In this document: piece by piece, positions 17,230 to 26,720 of the stretch | Layout: each line of letters starts with the position of its first letter | Position numbering within the stretch: position 1 is the stretch's first letter | Assembly (NCBI RefSeq): GCF_023893635.1 | Contig: NZ_JAMWYK010000003.1 | Span: forward strand, 62,001 to 126,000 | Length of the DNA stretch: 64,000 nucleotides | Direction of reading: 5' to 3' | DNA from: Fructobacillus apis | GTDB lineage: Bacteria > Bacillota > Bacilli > Lactobacillales > Lactobacillaceae | Translations under genes and position numbers: made by a program | The notes under the pieces: model-generated | Told to the model about the DNA's origin: nothing | Seen by the model: only the letters and a program-made list of their open reading frames with translations | Database searches by the model: none

Positions 17230-17372
17230 ACTCAGTCAAAAGAAAAAGAACCGCGATTAGCTTACCCCAGCTGACGGTTCTTTTTAACTAAATAACCAAA
17301 GGCGAGGCACGCGTTAGCGGCAACGCCTGAGGAGTTGGTTACCGCCAACTCCTCTTTTCATCTTCAATTATA
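17230..17372 (-). ncRNA. Predicted antisense RNA, copy B (180-bp duplication without the ORF)
   Basis: About 180 bp downstream, the same order of elements recurs: terminator stem (17243-17285), GCGTT/AACGC loop (17311-17326), GAGGAGTTGG hairpin (17329-17354) and minus-strand TATAAT (17367-17372). The -10 to hairpin distance (12 nt) is identical to copy A. Only the last few codons of the peptide ORF are retained. It looks like an orphan or extra antitoxin RNA. Confidence 0.45.
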
Positions 17373-17421
17373 CCCCCTCTCCCCAAAAAGAAAAGCGATC
17401 ATTCCACATCAGCATAACATC

Positions 17422-18432
17422 CTACCTTCGGAAGAACAGGAAGCCAAATCCGGCGACAACCATGGCCAGACCACTCACTAACAGCGTAACGTTAAAGGCA
17501 GCCTTCCGTCCCGTATCAGGCTGACGGTGTCCGATGTGAAGAATCTCCTCGGCGGCTGTTTCAGCCAGTTCCTCTTCGGCCACCTCAGGTGTTGGTGCCA
17601 CCACTTCATCTGCAGTGTCCACAGCCTCCTCAGAAGCCAGTTCGAGTTCGTCTTCAGGAACAGCTACTTCCTTTTCAAGCGCTACCTGTTCCGTGCGCCC
17701 GTTCATCGACAGAAGCGCATTCTTGGCGGGAACGTAGACCGTCTGGTAGCCATCTTCCTTATAGCTATCAGCGTGCCAGCCTGCACCCTCAACCTTCCAA
17801 GGCGTGAAGTCAGACAATTCCCCCGTCACTTCATCCTTCGTTGCACTCCGGGCAATCGTGGCCGTCTGAGTCTTGCTTGCCACCACCTTCTTGCCATCCA
17901 GCAACTGAATCGTACGCACCGCCCGGCGTTCCAATTCGGACTTCTGATTGTCAGCTACCATCGACGCCGTGATGCCCTCGGTTTTCCGGTGCTTGTATAC
18001 AAAATTCAAGTGGTTGTAGTAACGCAAATCCTTAATCGTGGAAGGCATTCGCTCCTTAATGTCTTCCGACTGCTTCGGATCGAACTCGTACTTCTTGTCA
18101 TCCGGGAAGTTAACAGGCGTTTCCCATTCTGTCGAAACGCGGCGCCAGTTCGGTTTGTCAGCCGTTCCATCATTGTGAAAATGGACAAACTGCGCCTGAT
18201 TAGGCTGAATTTGAGGCCAACTTTTGATGTCCTCGTCGATGAAACGGATCGTACGCACCTTGTACTTATCCGTGTCCGTGGACGTCGGCATCACAACGTC
18301 CGCACGAATGCTATTACCTTTGACAAAGTCCGAACCGACCAGGCCCGATGCAACCGCGAGATCAGTAAATGAGAAGGCAGCAAGGATTGCTGCCAAACGA
18401 ATGGTTTGTTTTTTCAATTGAATATGAGGCAT
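17422..18432 (-). CDS. Sortase-anchored MUB/MucBP-like surface protein
   Basis: A 336-aa secreted protein. The start at 18432 (MPHIQLKKQT) follows AAAGGA. The signal peptide cleaves probably after AVA (about residue 28). Two regions resemble Muc_B2-type mucin-binding repeats, one starting KYKVRTIRFID, the other RRAVRTIQLLDGKKV and ending DGYQTVYVPAKN. An acidic Glu/Val/Ala-rich spacer follows. The C-terminus has QPDTG, a hydrophobic helix and FRR, i.e. a cell-wall sorting signal with Q in place of the L of LPxTG. It probably adheres to mucus or other bacteria. No sortase gene is in this window. Confidence 0.75.
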   Translation of the reverse strand: MPHIQLKKQTIRLAAILAAFSFTDLAVASGLVGSDFVKGNSIRADVVMPTSTDTDKYKVRTIRFIDEDIKSWPQIQPNQAQFVHFHNDGTADKPNWRRVSTEWETPVNFPDDKKYEFDPKQSEDIKERMPSTIKDLRYYNHLNFVYKHRKTEGITASMVADNQKSELERRAVRTIQLLDGKKVVASKTQTATIARSATKDEVTGELSDFTPWKVEGAGWHADSYKEDGYQTVYVPAKNALLSMNGRTEQVALEKEVAVPEDELELASEEAVDTADEVVAPTPEVAEEELAETAAEEILHIGHRQPDTGRKAAFNVTLLVSGLAMVVAGFGFLFFRR

Positions 18433-18539
18433 TTTGTCTCTTATCCTTTCCATGCAATGTGCATTAAATTGTTCACTTCCAGCATAGTCCTAAAAAATTT
18501 CAAAGCTGTAACTTTAAAATAACAAAAAGCCTTTCAAAA

Positions 18540-18563
18540 ATTGATATCGATATGGAATATCAA
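18540..18563. repeat. Palindrome upstream of the surface-protein gene
   Basis: TTGATAT and ATATCAA flank a short spacer between the terminator of the glucansucrase gene and the surface-protein start. It could be an operator; no regulator is identifiable. Confidence 0.3.
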
Positions 18564-18566
18564 CAC

Positions 18567-18604
18567 AAAAAAGCAGCCCGAGTAGAATACTCGAGCTGCT
18601 TTTT
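18567..18604 (-). terminator. Terminator of the glucansucrase gene (copy 1 of an identical pair)
   Basis: Stem arms GCAGC.CGAGTA and TACTCG.GCTGC with loop GAA. The central mismatch is a G-U pair only in minus-strand RNA, so the hairpin favours that direction, followed by a T-run. A 37-bp stretch (18567-18603) is identical to 23977-24013. Confidence 0.85.
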
Positions 18605-18639
18605 ACTATGCAGTTTACTTCTATTAAAAGCTGTTCAAA

Positions 18640-21600
18640 TTACATGAACCAATCCTTAAAGAAATTAGTAACACTGTGCCATACATGCTGCGTAGTTTCA
18701 ACTACTGCATCAGTTACATCTGAAACGGCATTAGCGACAGCATGCGCTGCTTCGCCAATAGCATGACCAGCATCTGCGAATGCGTGTCCTACAGCTTCAC
18801 CAGCATTGCTAAGAGCATGTCCAATGCTCTTACCTGCATCACTAATGGTTCCGCCGATTGAACGTTCTGCCTTCTGGAAGAACCCTTCATCATCAGAAGA
18901 TTTCCCCTTATGGTTTCTTTCAACACGAGACAACTTTGGTTCAGCCGTAGCCTTTTCAGCTAAGTTTGAATCTTTGTTGTCGTTCTGTGCGCCCACTTGT
19001 TCAGGCATCACAGAAGAATTCTCATTAACTGATGGAGATTGAACAATTGGCGTGCGTTGTTGATTTTCGACAACAACGTTGTTTGAAGTATTCTGCGGTT
19101 GTACCTGCTGCCCAGGAGTTCCAGGTTGTTCTGGTGTAACCGGTTGAACTGGTTGGTCAGGCGTATTGTGGTGTCCATCATCGCCTGGCTTATCAGGATT
19201 TACTGGTTGGTCAGGTGTGTTGTGGTGTTCATCATCATGCCCACCATCGCTTGGCTTATCAGGGATTCCTGGTTGGTCGGGTGTGTCGTGGTGTCCATCA
19301 TCGCCTGGCTTATCAGGCTTCACTGGTTTATCAGGATTTACTGGCTCGACTGGTTGTATCAAGTCCTTACTTTCATCCATCAAACTTCCGTTTTCACGGC
19401 CAAAGTAGTAAGTCGCTCCCGCTATCTTAGCTGTCTTACCTTTATATTGAACACCAGTTTCTGAATCAAAGTAACGAATTTGCCCATCAACAATAACTAA
19501 TCCTTTGACAAGTTCTCCCTTTAAATCAAAATAAAATGTCAATTCTTCAGTTCGACCATTTGAACCGGCTTGATCACGCTTAACGAAGTGGCCACCCGAA
19601 ACATCCTTGATCATCTCACCAAGACCAGAATCTTGATCAAAGCAGTATGAATGACCATTCACATTAACGATTTGACCCTTCGCTTGGAATCCAGTGATTG
19701 AATCAAAGTAACGAAGATTCCCTTTTTTATCCTGGAATAATCCTGTGTTAGCAGATTTACCAGCTTCATACTTAAACTTCGCGTTGTCATAACCTTGATA
19801 GTGACTGGATTCAGGCATGAACGGAATCTTTTCAGAACCATCAGCAGTTGGTTGAACTACCGGGTTCTTAGCATCAGCTACTCGTCCAAGCAACTTACCG
19901 TCAGTGCTAAATGAATAAGTGATACCATCAATGGTTTCAAGACCACTAACTGCGTTTCCGGAACCTTCTTGGAAGTAGTAAACGTCACCGTTATAACTCT
20001 TCCAAATACCCTTTGCTTGTGCCCCATTAGCAAAGTCAAAGAACTGCACGTTTCCGTCAATGATGTACATTCCCTTGGCCAATTCATTTGTGGCCTTAAG
20101 CTTGAAGTACTGTCCACCATCCTTACCAGAGAAGAACGTTCCTTCGCCATTGTTTCCCGACAAGACATTGCTCAAGACACGAGAGTCACCCAAAACGCCA
20201 CTGTAGCGAAGCTGATTGTTTTGGTCAACCCAGGCGTGGTTCCGTAATTCAACACCGTTTGGCAAGAACAAGTAAAGAGAACCATCGATGGTTTGTTCCC
20301 CCGTTACCATGTGCCCACTGGCGTCAAAGTAGAACCAGTAACCATTCACTTCGATAAAGGAATTTTGAGCACGATATCTACTTAATGAGTAATAAGCAAT
20401 ATCATCGTTTTCACGAACAAATCCAGTATTTGAACCTTCACCAGTCAATGCCTTTGGCAAGAACGTTCCATCAGCGCCAATCGTAAAGTACTGATTTTGC
20501 GCCCAGTCCTTCAAAACGTGGTGGGCACCTTGTCCAGCAATGTTCGTACCGTTCAAGTACTTAGCTGACCATTCTTTTATTTTCTCACTTGGATCGATTG
20601 CCTTACCAGTTGATATTTGAATCATCTTGAACAGTTCAGGGTACTTCTGTTGCAATTCATCCAGATAAGCCCCACCAAATTTCGCTTGGTAGTCTTCTCC
20701 GCTCCCCTTTGTATTCAAAATATAAAGTAGATTCTTAATTTCAGAATCCTTTTTCTGATGTCCGAATGAGTCAGTACGGTTAACCTCAACTAGTTCCTTA
20801 TTAGGTAAGTCATAAAGTTGATCCGGAACGAAATCTGCAATGGCTTGCATCCCGTTTTGGTGTACTGCGCGAATTGCATCGCGTAGCTGTTCGTCTGTAC
20901 CATACTTCGTTGGGTTCTTCGTCCCATCCTTCTTAGCAAATCCAAGGTCATATCGATCATTAAAGGAATAACCATTTTGAATAATCGAATCCAAGAATGA
21001 CCCTTCACTCGTCGAACGATATTGTGGTGCGAATTGGAATGAAGTCACTCCTAATTCCTTGAAAAATTCAACGTTTTCCTTAATTTTAACGTTGGCAAAC
21101 TCACTCTCATTTGTTGGCATAGCCTGGAAGTTTGAGAATCCTTCGTAGATTAATTGTGAGTCCAAGGCTGCGTTTGAGTGGAACGTCTTACCATCGTCAA
21201 ACGTCTTATCAGCTGAGGATGCTGTTCGTGCATCCTGTTTTTCAGCAGCCCCAATAGGAACCCAGACCGCCAAATAACCTGACACTTGAGAATCAGAGCA
21301 GCCGTAAATCCATGAGCTATCAAAGATTAAATCACCGTTGTCATCCGTCATCAAAACAGGTGCTCCGTCATCTGAAGTAAAAACCTTCAAACCATCCTTC
21401 GTTGAAAGAAGTGAGGCACGGAACTTTTGGTTGCGATGAGCGGCTCCCATGTGTAGGACGACCTTTTCGCCGTTTTCCAACTGCAAATCAGGGTTGTTCG
21501 AGATTATAACACCAGCACCGTCAGTATGCACATGACCATCTGTATCAGTCACGTTCATCAAGCCCTTACCAAAACGAACGCTAGTCATGATGTCAGAATT

Positions 21601-23667
21601 GTGCGTCTTTTGACCATTGTTATCAGTACCTGTGTTCAGTGTTTGACCACCGGCAACAAACTTCACACGGTCACGCAAAAGCGCAACAATGGCATCGTAG
21701 TATGGTGACTTTTGCGACATGTACTGTCCGTCATCCATGTACAAATCACCATAGTAAACACGAGGAACAGTATCCTTGTTCGTCAACAACATTGCATAGG
21801 CAGCTGGGATGTTGTACATTGTGTATTTCTTGTTGGTTGAAGACTGGTCAACGTTATAAATCTCAAATGCCTCTTCAATTTGTTGCATATTGGGACGCAA
21901 ACCGTCAGCTTCTGGGTGCAGCTCTTGAATAATTTGTGCAATGATTTCCTGAACATGACTATCGTGCGCACGGACAAAGGAATAGTTTGGGATAGCGTTA
22001 TTTTCAGTATCGTTGACAGACCGGTTAACGTTAAACCACTCTAAAAAGCGACTCAAGCTTGCACGAACATTTGGTTTAGCTGAAAGAGAGAACACACTTT
22101 GAACTTGTTGCTTAAAGTCCATCGTTAACTGGTCAGCACCCTTATCAAAGACGTACTTTGCGTCATCAAAACTCCAGTCCTCCAGAATTGAAATGTGACT
22201 ATTAGCATTTTGTTCATTTTGGTGAGTCTTGTATGCTGCCTTAAAGTATTCAGCCGCAATCTGCAAGAGGTCGGCATCAACATTATCCACAGCATCCACG
22301 CGTATTCCATCAAAATTAGCATTGCCGTCTTGCGCAGTCTTTGATCCAAAGTTCAAAAGGAAGTACATCCAATTCAACTGTTCAGCTTGAACAGCCGGAT
22401 TCGAGTTGTCAACGTCGTTAGCCAGCAAAAATTCAAATCCACCTACTTCATCACCCTGCTTACCATCTTGATTCAGTGGCGAACGATTAAGCAGACGATA
22501 AAGTGAATTGGCATTCGGTGTCTTATTGCTGTTTTGAAATGCAAGTGTTCCACCTTGAAGGCCATCCTTCCGGTTTGCCTTTTCGCTTTCAGCATTCCAA
22601 TTTGGTTGCTTGCCCCGGAATTCAACCATCAAGGCACGCAACCACTCAACTGAGTTGTCGCTTGCAATCTTTTTTTCGATATTAGTTTGGATAAGGCGCG
22701 TCAACTCGTTCAATCGGTTTTGATTGAGGGATTGCGCATTTAATTGCGCTTCCTCCAAAAGGCCGTGTTCGCTCATAAATCGAACATAATTTGTTTCCGT
22801 TTCTTGATCAGGCCACCAGACCATCAATAATGGACGACGGTCAACCTCAGAAGACTTTTCCCACGTTTCACCATTCTTCAAAACGTCTTTTGGACGGTAC
22901 CATGAATCAGGCGTAATGAATCCTTCGAAGTTATCAATCGACTTGTTGTTTGTATCAGCGATTTGATTGTGATCAGTGAAATCAGAATCCTGATTCGTTA
23001 AACCTTCGTTGAATGTCTTTTTATTAGCAATGGTAGCGTGACCATCTTCAGCGTCAAAGTAGTAATCCGTACCATCGATTGTTTTCGCGGTCGTTCCTCC
23101 CTTCAACATTTCTCCAGACTCTTTGAAGAAGTATTGTTTACCATTAATGGTTTGAAGCCCAGTGACGGTATTTCCATTTTTATCAAAGTAGTAAGTACTC
23201 AAATCATCGTTAATAACAAAGTCATTCTTAACGATGTGGTATGAATGGTCAAAACCATACACTTTACCATCAATGACGACAGTACCAATTACAGCGTTTC
23301 CAGAACCCTCAGCAAAGTAGTACTTATCACCATTTATTGTTTGCCAAGTTCCCTTCTGTTGAACTCCAGATTCAAGATCAAAAAACTGAAGATTACCATC
23401 AATCTTATGAAGTTCTTTAACTGGTAACTTATCTTTTTTCAAAATGAATTGCTGATCCCCATTGGGCAGCATGAAATAGTTACCATCAACTCCACCAATC
23501 AATTCATCATTTTGTGGTTTAATTTCAGGAGCCGAACCGGAACTTTGAAAATTTACCGCTTCCTTTGAGTCAGCTTGAGCCGTAACAGTTTGAGATTCTG
23601 ATACAACCAAAAATCCGATGGTTGCCGCAACCCAAAATTTACCGACTTTATACATTTTCTTTCGCAT
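18640..23667 (-). CDS. Secreted GH70 glucansucrase (dextransucrase-type)
   Basis: Extracellular enzyme that polymerises the glucose of sucrose into alpha-glucan and releases fructose. The start at 23667 ([12 protein letters not shown]) follows GGGGAGA and gives 1675 aa with a KxYKxGKxW signal peptide. N-terminal YG-type glucan-binding repeats precede the catalytic core. The catalytic set is D458 (GIRVDAVDN), E496 (ISILEDWS) and D569 (FVRAHDSH), spaced 38 and 73 residues as in known GH70 enzymes. The permuted motif I is [12 protein letters not shown]. More YG repeats, a Pro/Asp/His-rich linker (about 1430-1525) and an unusual amphipathic tail follow. GC is visibly lower than its neighbours. 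Linkage specificity cannot be told from sequence alone. Confidence 0.93.
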   Translation of the reverse strand: MRKKMYKVGKFWVAATIGFLVVSESQTVTAQADSKEAVNFQSSGSAPEIKPQNDELIGGVDGNYFMLPNGDQQFILKKDKLPVKELHKIDGNLQFFDLESGVQQKGTWQTINGDKYYFAEGSGNAVIGTVVIDGKVYGFDHSYHIVKNDFVINDDLSTYYFDKNGNTVTGLQTINGKQYFFKESGEMLKGGTTAKTIDGTDYYFDAEDGHATIANKKTFNEGLTNQDSDFTDHNQIADTNNKSIDNFEGFITPDSWYRPKDVLKNGETWEKSSEVDRRPLLMVWWPDQETETNYVRFMSEHGLLEEAQLNAQSLNQNRLNELTRLIQTNIEKKIASDNSVEWLRALMVEFRGKQPNWNAESEKANRKDGLQGGTLAFQNSNKTPNANSLYRLLNRSPLNQDGKQGDEVGGFEFLLANDVDNSNPAVQAEQLNWMYFLLNFGSKTAQDGNANFDGIRVDAVDNVDADLLQIAAEYFKAAYKTHQNEQNANSHISILEDWSFDDAKYVFDKGADQLTMDFKQQVQSVFSLSAKPNVRASLSRFLEWFNVNRSVNDTENNAIPNYSFVRAHDSHVQEIIAQIIQELHPEADGLRPNMQQIEEAFEIYNVDQSSTNKKYTMYNIPAAYAMLLTNKDTVPRVYYGDLYMDDGQYMSQKSPYYDAIVALLRDRVKFVAGGQTLNTGTDNNGQKTHNSDIMTSVRFGKGLMNVTDTDGHVHTDGAGVIISNNPDLQLENGEKVVLHMGAAHRNQKFRASLLSTKDGLKVFTSDDGAPVLMTDDNGDLIFDSSWIYGCSDSQVSGYLAVWVPIGAAEKQDARTASSADKTFDDGKTFHSNAALDSQLIYEGFSNFQAMPTNESEFANVKIKENVEFFKELGVTSFQFAPQYRSTSEGSFLDSIIQNGYSFNDRYDLGFAKKDGTKNPTKYGTDEQLRDAIRAVHQNGMQAIADFVPDQLYDLPNKELVEVNRTDSFGHQKKDSEIKNLLYILNTKGSGEDYQAKFGGAYLDELQQKYPELFKMIQISTGKAIDPSEKIKEWSAKYLNGTNIAGQGAHHVLKDWAQNQYFTIGADGTFLPKALTGEGSNTGFVRENDDIAYYSLSRYRAQNSFIEVNGYWFYFDASGHMVTGEQTIDGSLYLFLPNGVELRNHAWVDQNNQLRYSGVLGDSRVLSNVLSGNNGEGTFFSGKDGGQYFKLKATNELAKGMYIIDGNVQFFDFANGAQAKGIWKSYNGDVYYFQEGSGNAVSGLETIDGITYSFSTDGKLLGRVADAKNPVVQPTADGSEKIPFMPESSHYQGYDNAKFKYEAGKSANTGLFQDKKGNLRYFDSITGFQAKGQIVNVNGHSYCFDQDSGLGEMIKDVSGGHFVKRDQAGSNGRTEELTFYFDLKGELVKGLVIVDGQIRYFDSETGVQYKGKTAKIAGATYYFGRENGSLMDESKDLIQPVEPVNPDKPVKPDKPGDDGHHDTPDQPGIPDKPSDGGHDDEHHNTPDQPVNPDKPGDDGHHNTPDQPVQPVTPEQPGTPGQQVQPQNTSNNVVVENQQRTPIVQSPSVNENSSVMPEQVGAQNDNKDSNLAEKATAEPKLSRVERNHKGKSSDDEGFFQKAERSIGGTISDAGKSIGHALSNAGEAVGHAFADAGHAIGEAAHAVANAVSDVTDAVVETTQHVWHSVTNFFKDWFM

Positions 23668-23975
23668 TAAATATCTCCCCAATTGTTCGATTGCTACTTT
23701 TAGCACAATACAAAGCCAGTTTATCAAAAGATTAAATGAATATTATAATATGTAATAATTTGTTGTTTTTAATATTTTTGAAACATTAAACTATATAGAC
23801 CTTAAAATACTGATACATTAATAACTTTAGATATTTTATTTATACTAATTCTATTTTATATAGTGATAAATGTTACAAATTGCTTTGTTAATGTTTCATC
23901 AATCATCTAGAAAAAACTTTCTTAACCATTGAGGTTTCATTTATTAGCGGCTATTTATCTCTATTGTCGCTCAAT
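23668..23975. other. AT-rich upstream region of the glucansucrase gene
   Basis: About 300 bp, very AT-rich and without a credible ORF. On the minus strand a TATAAT lies near 23742 about 75 nt before the start codon, without a good -35. I see no clear operator. The composition contrasts with the flanking pknB operon, consistent with acquisition. Confidence 0.4.
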
Positions 23976-24013
23976 AAAAAAAGCAGCCCGAGTAGAATAC
24001 TCGAGCTGCTTTT
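23976..24013 (-). terminator. Terminator of the pknB operon (copy 2 of the identical pair)
   Basis: Same 37-bp hairpin as at 18567-18603, placed 10 nt behind the pknB stop. Confidence 0.85.
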
Positions 24014-24022
24014 ATTTCTTAC

Positions 24023-25819
24023 TTAATTATTGTTCTTACTTGAAGAACTATCCGATGCGCTTGAATTTCCAGATGAAATCGTGAGCTGCAACGTCTGGTC
24101 AATGCTAAACTTGTCCGTTTGTGAAGGTGACTGTGAAAGCACCGTTCCATAAGGCTTTGATGAATCCTTTATGGTGAATGCCAAGCTAACCTGGTTACTG
24201 TTGGCCCAGTTCATAACGTCCTGTTGGGACTTACCAGTCAGATCAGGCAAATTCACCGTCTTTGGTCCGTCTGAGACCGTCAAGGTCACTTCTTCTTCAG
24301 AAGGGTCAATTTCCGCTCCAGCGTCCTTGGACTGTTCGATAACCTGGTCCTTTGGCGCGGAGTTGTTTTCCTTCTTCTTCTTAACCGTGATGCCCAGCTT
24401 GTTCAGCTGGCCCGCGGCTTCAGAATAAGAAAGTCCGGTGTAATCAGACAAGCGTACCGTCTCATTACCAGAAGAAAGGACTAACTTGACGGAAGACCCC
24501 TTCTTCACAACCTGGCCTGAGCCGGGCTTGACTTTGACAACATCACCCTTTGACACCGTCTTAGACGTTGTCGTCGTGGTTTGCACGTCCAAACCAGCGC
24601 TCTCCAACTTATCCTTAGCTCCGGATTCGGACATGTTCGCCACGTCCGGCACCTTCACGTAGTTGGACTGGCCGTAGCCAAAGGCACCGAGTCCTCCTGC
24701 CAGCAACAAAACGATGAAGGCAAAGACAAACCACTTCGTCTTCGTCTTGTACTTGATGCCGTTTTCGTCGAGAACCTGGCGCACGTACTTTGGTGTACGG
24801 TCGACCTCTTCGGCGATTTCCTTGACCGTGTAGCCCTTCTTACCGTATTCCATGATACGGGACTTCACGTCGTCTTGTGGCGTTTCCGGCTTTTCTTCCG
24901 GTTCGTCTTCGACGTATGGGTGGTTCGTCCAGTCCGGCGTGATGAGTTTCGTCTCATCGGACGTTTCCGGAACGAAACGACCTTCTGCTGAACGACGCTT
25001 TGACAAGGACGTCTTCAAATCATCTTCCATGGCTTCCGTCGAGAAGTAACGGTCCGTGGCATCCTTTGCCGTCGCACGCAAGATGACGTTTTCGAGTGGC
25101 TGTGGCACGTCCGGATCGAAGTCCTTCACGTAAGGCATTGGCACTTCGGCGTGCTGGTAGGCCACACGGTCGGCAGAATCGCCTTGGTAAGGAACCTGTC
25201 CCGTGAGCAACTGGTACAAAATCACACCGAGGGCGTAGATGTCAGACTTCTCAGAAGCCACCTGCCCCCGCGTCACTTCGGGTGCGAGGTAGTGGATGGA
25301 GCCGATGACCGGTTCCTTACCATTTGCCGCGCCGAACTTGTTTTGGGCAAGCGCGATACCGAAGTCCGTGATCTTAACCTGACCATCTTGATCAATCAAG
25401 ATGTTTTGGGGCTTCAAGTCGCGGTGAATGATGCCGGCCTTGTGGGCCGCCGTAACGGCGTCCAAGACCTGGTCCATGATGTCGACCACTTCCTGGTAAG
25501 GGATTGGGAAGTGTTCTTTGATGTAGTTCTTCAAATCGGTTCCGTCGACGTATTCCATCACGAGGTATGGCGTACCGTCTTCTTCACCGGCATCGTACAG
25601 TTGCACGATGTGTTCGTTTGAAAGGGTCGTGGCGGCCTTGGCTTCCTTTTGGAAACGCTCCAAGGCATCCGGTTGGTCCTTAATGTCAAAGCGAATCATC
25701 TTCAACGTGACGTCGCGCTTCAAGTACGTATCAAAGGCCTGGTATACCGTCGCCATACCACCGCCACCGATTTGGCGGACGATTTCGTAGCGACTATCAA
25801 TCATTGTGCCTTTTTCCAT
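24023..25819 (-). CDS. pknB: Membrane Ser/Thr protein kinase with PASTA domains (PknB/PrkC)
   Basis: Sensor kinase coupling peptidoglycan/lipid II state to phosphorylation of division and metabolic proteins. The 598-aa protein has a Hanks-type kinase domain (glycine loop QIGGGGMATVYQA, catalytic HRDLKPQNILID, DFGIA), a juxtamembrane region with a helix-turn-helix-like segment (about 316-353, YTVKEIAEEVDRTPKYV), one membrane helix (about 360-380) and three PASTA repeats outside. Its ATG overlaps the pppL stop as TGATG, so the pair is translationally coupled. A second ATG five codons in is an alternative. Confidence 0.95.
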   Translation of the reverse strand: MEKGTMIDSRYEIVRQIGGGGMATVYQAFDTYLKRDVTLKMIRFDIKDQPDALERFQKEAKAATTLSNEHIVQLYDAGEEDGTPYLVMEYVDGTDLKNYIKEHFPIPYQEVVDIMDQVLDAVTAAHKAGIIHRDLKPQNILIDQDGQVKITDFGIALAQNKFGAANGKEPVIGSIHYLAPEVTRGQVASEKSDIYALGVILYQLLTGQVPYQGDSADRVAYQHAEVPMPYVKDFDPDVPQPLENVILRATAKDATDRYFSTEAMEDDLKTSLSKRRSAEGRFVPETSDETKLITPDWTNHPYVEDEPEEKPETPQDDVKSRIMEYGKKGYTVKEIAEEVDRTPKYVRQVLDENGIKYKTKTKWFVFAFIVLLLAGGLGAFGYGQSNYVKVPDVANMSESGAKDKLESAGLDVQTTTTTSKTVSKGDVVKVKPGSGQVVKKGSSVKLVLSSGNETVRLSDYTGLSYSEAAGQLNKLGITVKKKKENNSAPKDQVIEQSKDAGAEIDPSEEEVTLTVSDGPKTVNLPDLTGKSQQDVMNWANSNQVSLAFTIKDSSKPYGTVLSQSPSQTDKFSIDQTLQLTISSGNSSASDSSSSKNNN

Positions 25820-26715
25820 CAGTCAAATCTCCCTTGCTGGTCTACTTCTTTGTTTCTTACTTCTTCTTTTTCAATCTGTTCTTCTTGGCCAACCCAGTCA
25901 AGTCGTGACTTCACTTCTTGTTCGTTTGCACCGATGACCTTTTGTTTCGGATTGGTTAAGTCCGTCATCAAAAGAGCCGTGATGTTATCCGGCACACGTC
26001 TTGCCAATGCGGCCTTCGCCAATACGGCCAAGCGGTCGGAAAGGTCCAGAACGGATCCCAGCGTTGGCTGGTTTCCAGGACGACTCACGCCCGGCTGAAT
26101 CAGGTTGACCTGCTCATCGACCGAAAGAACCTTTGACAACCCATCCGACGTCAAATAGAGCCAGTCGTCTTTTTCGGGTACCAGCGTTGTCCATTCGAGG
26201 TCGACGGTCTTATTCACGCCCAGGTAACGGGTCAGTGAATTGGCATCGGGTAACGATTCTTCGTAGACCTGACCGGACTTGCGCTCCAGTTCGTTTCGAA
26301 GCGTGTGGTCGAAGGTCAAGAGTCGGGCCTTGCCCTTGTGGAGCAGGTAGGCCCTCGAGTCCCCGGCGTTTGCCACCAGTAACTTGCCATTTAGGCAGAC
26401 CGCAAGCACCAGGGTTGTCGCCATGCGATCAACTTCAGGGTCTTTTTGACCAGCCAGTAAGATGGCTTGATTAGCAAGGTCAGCTTGGTGAACGAGCCAG
26501 CCCTTTACGGTCTGTTCGTCTTCAAAAGAAGCCTGTTCCCAAGCGTGTCCCAGGGTCGAAACCACGAGCTCGGACGCTCGCTTGGAACCGGCCTGAGAAG
26601 CCACGCCATCAGCCACCAAAACAAGCGGTTCGCCCGCTTTGTTGTAAAAAGCGCCGACCGCGTCTTGGTTTTCTGCTCGTTTTGGTCCTTTGTCACTTTG
26701 GTAGGCAATTGCCAT
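25819..26715 (-). CDS. pppL: PP2C-type Ser/Thr phosphatase (Stp/PppL)
   Basis: Mn-dependent phosphatase that reverses PknB phosphorylation. The 298-aa protein has PPM motifs SDKGPKRAENQDA, LVLVADGV, ATTLVLAV, VANAGDSRAYLL and LTSDGLSKVL, and the final DNITALLM. It is about 50 residues longer than usual because of a charged C-terminal tail rich in Glu/Lys/Gln. It overlaps pknB by one base. Confidence 0.94.
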   Translation of the reverse strand: MAIAYQSDKGPKRAENQDAVGAFYNKAGEPLVLVADGVASQAGSKRASELVVSTLGHAWEQASFEDEQTVKGWLVHQADLANQAILLAGQKDPEVDRMATTLVLAVCLNGKLLVANAGDSRAYLLHKGKARLLTFDHTLRNELERKSGQVYEESLPDANSLTRYLGVNKTVDLEWTTLVPEKDDWLYLTSDGLSKVLSVDEQVNLIQPGVSRPGNQPTLGSVLDLSDRLAVLAKAALARRVPDNITALLMTDLTNPKQKVIGANEQEVKSRLDWVGQEEQIEKEEVRNKEVDQQGRFD

Positions 26716-26720
26716 AACTG

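Noticed and set aside
17527-18372. 281-codon plus-strand ORF opposite the surface-protein gene
   Set aside because: Shadow ORF: composition is Arg/Leu/Val-rich antisense of the real gene and no start signal precedes it.
23668-23727. Extended start of the glucansucrase (20 extra residues)
   Set aside because: The KxYKxGKxW signal peptide and the GGGGAGA site fit the ATG at 23667.
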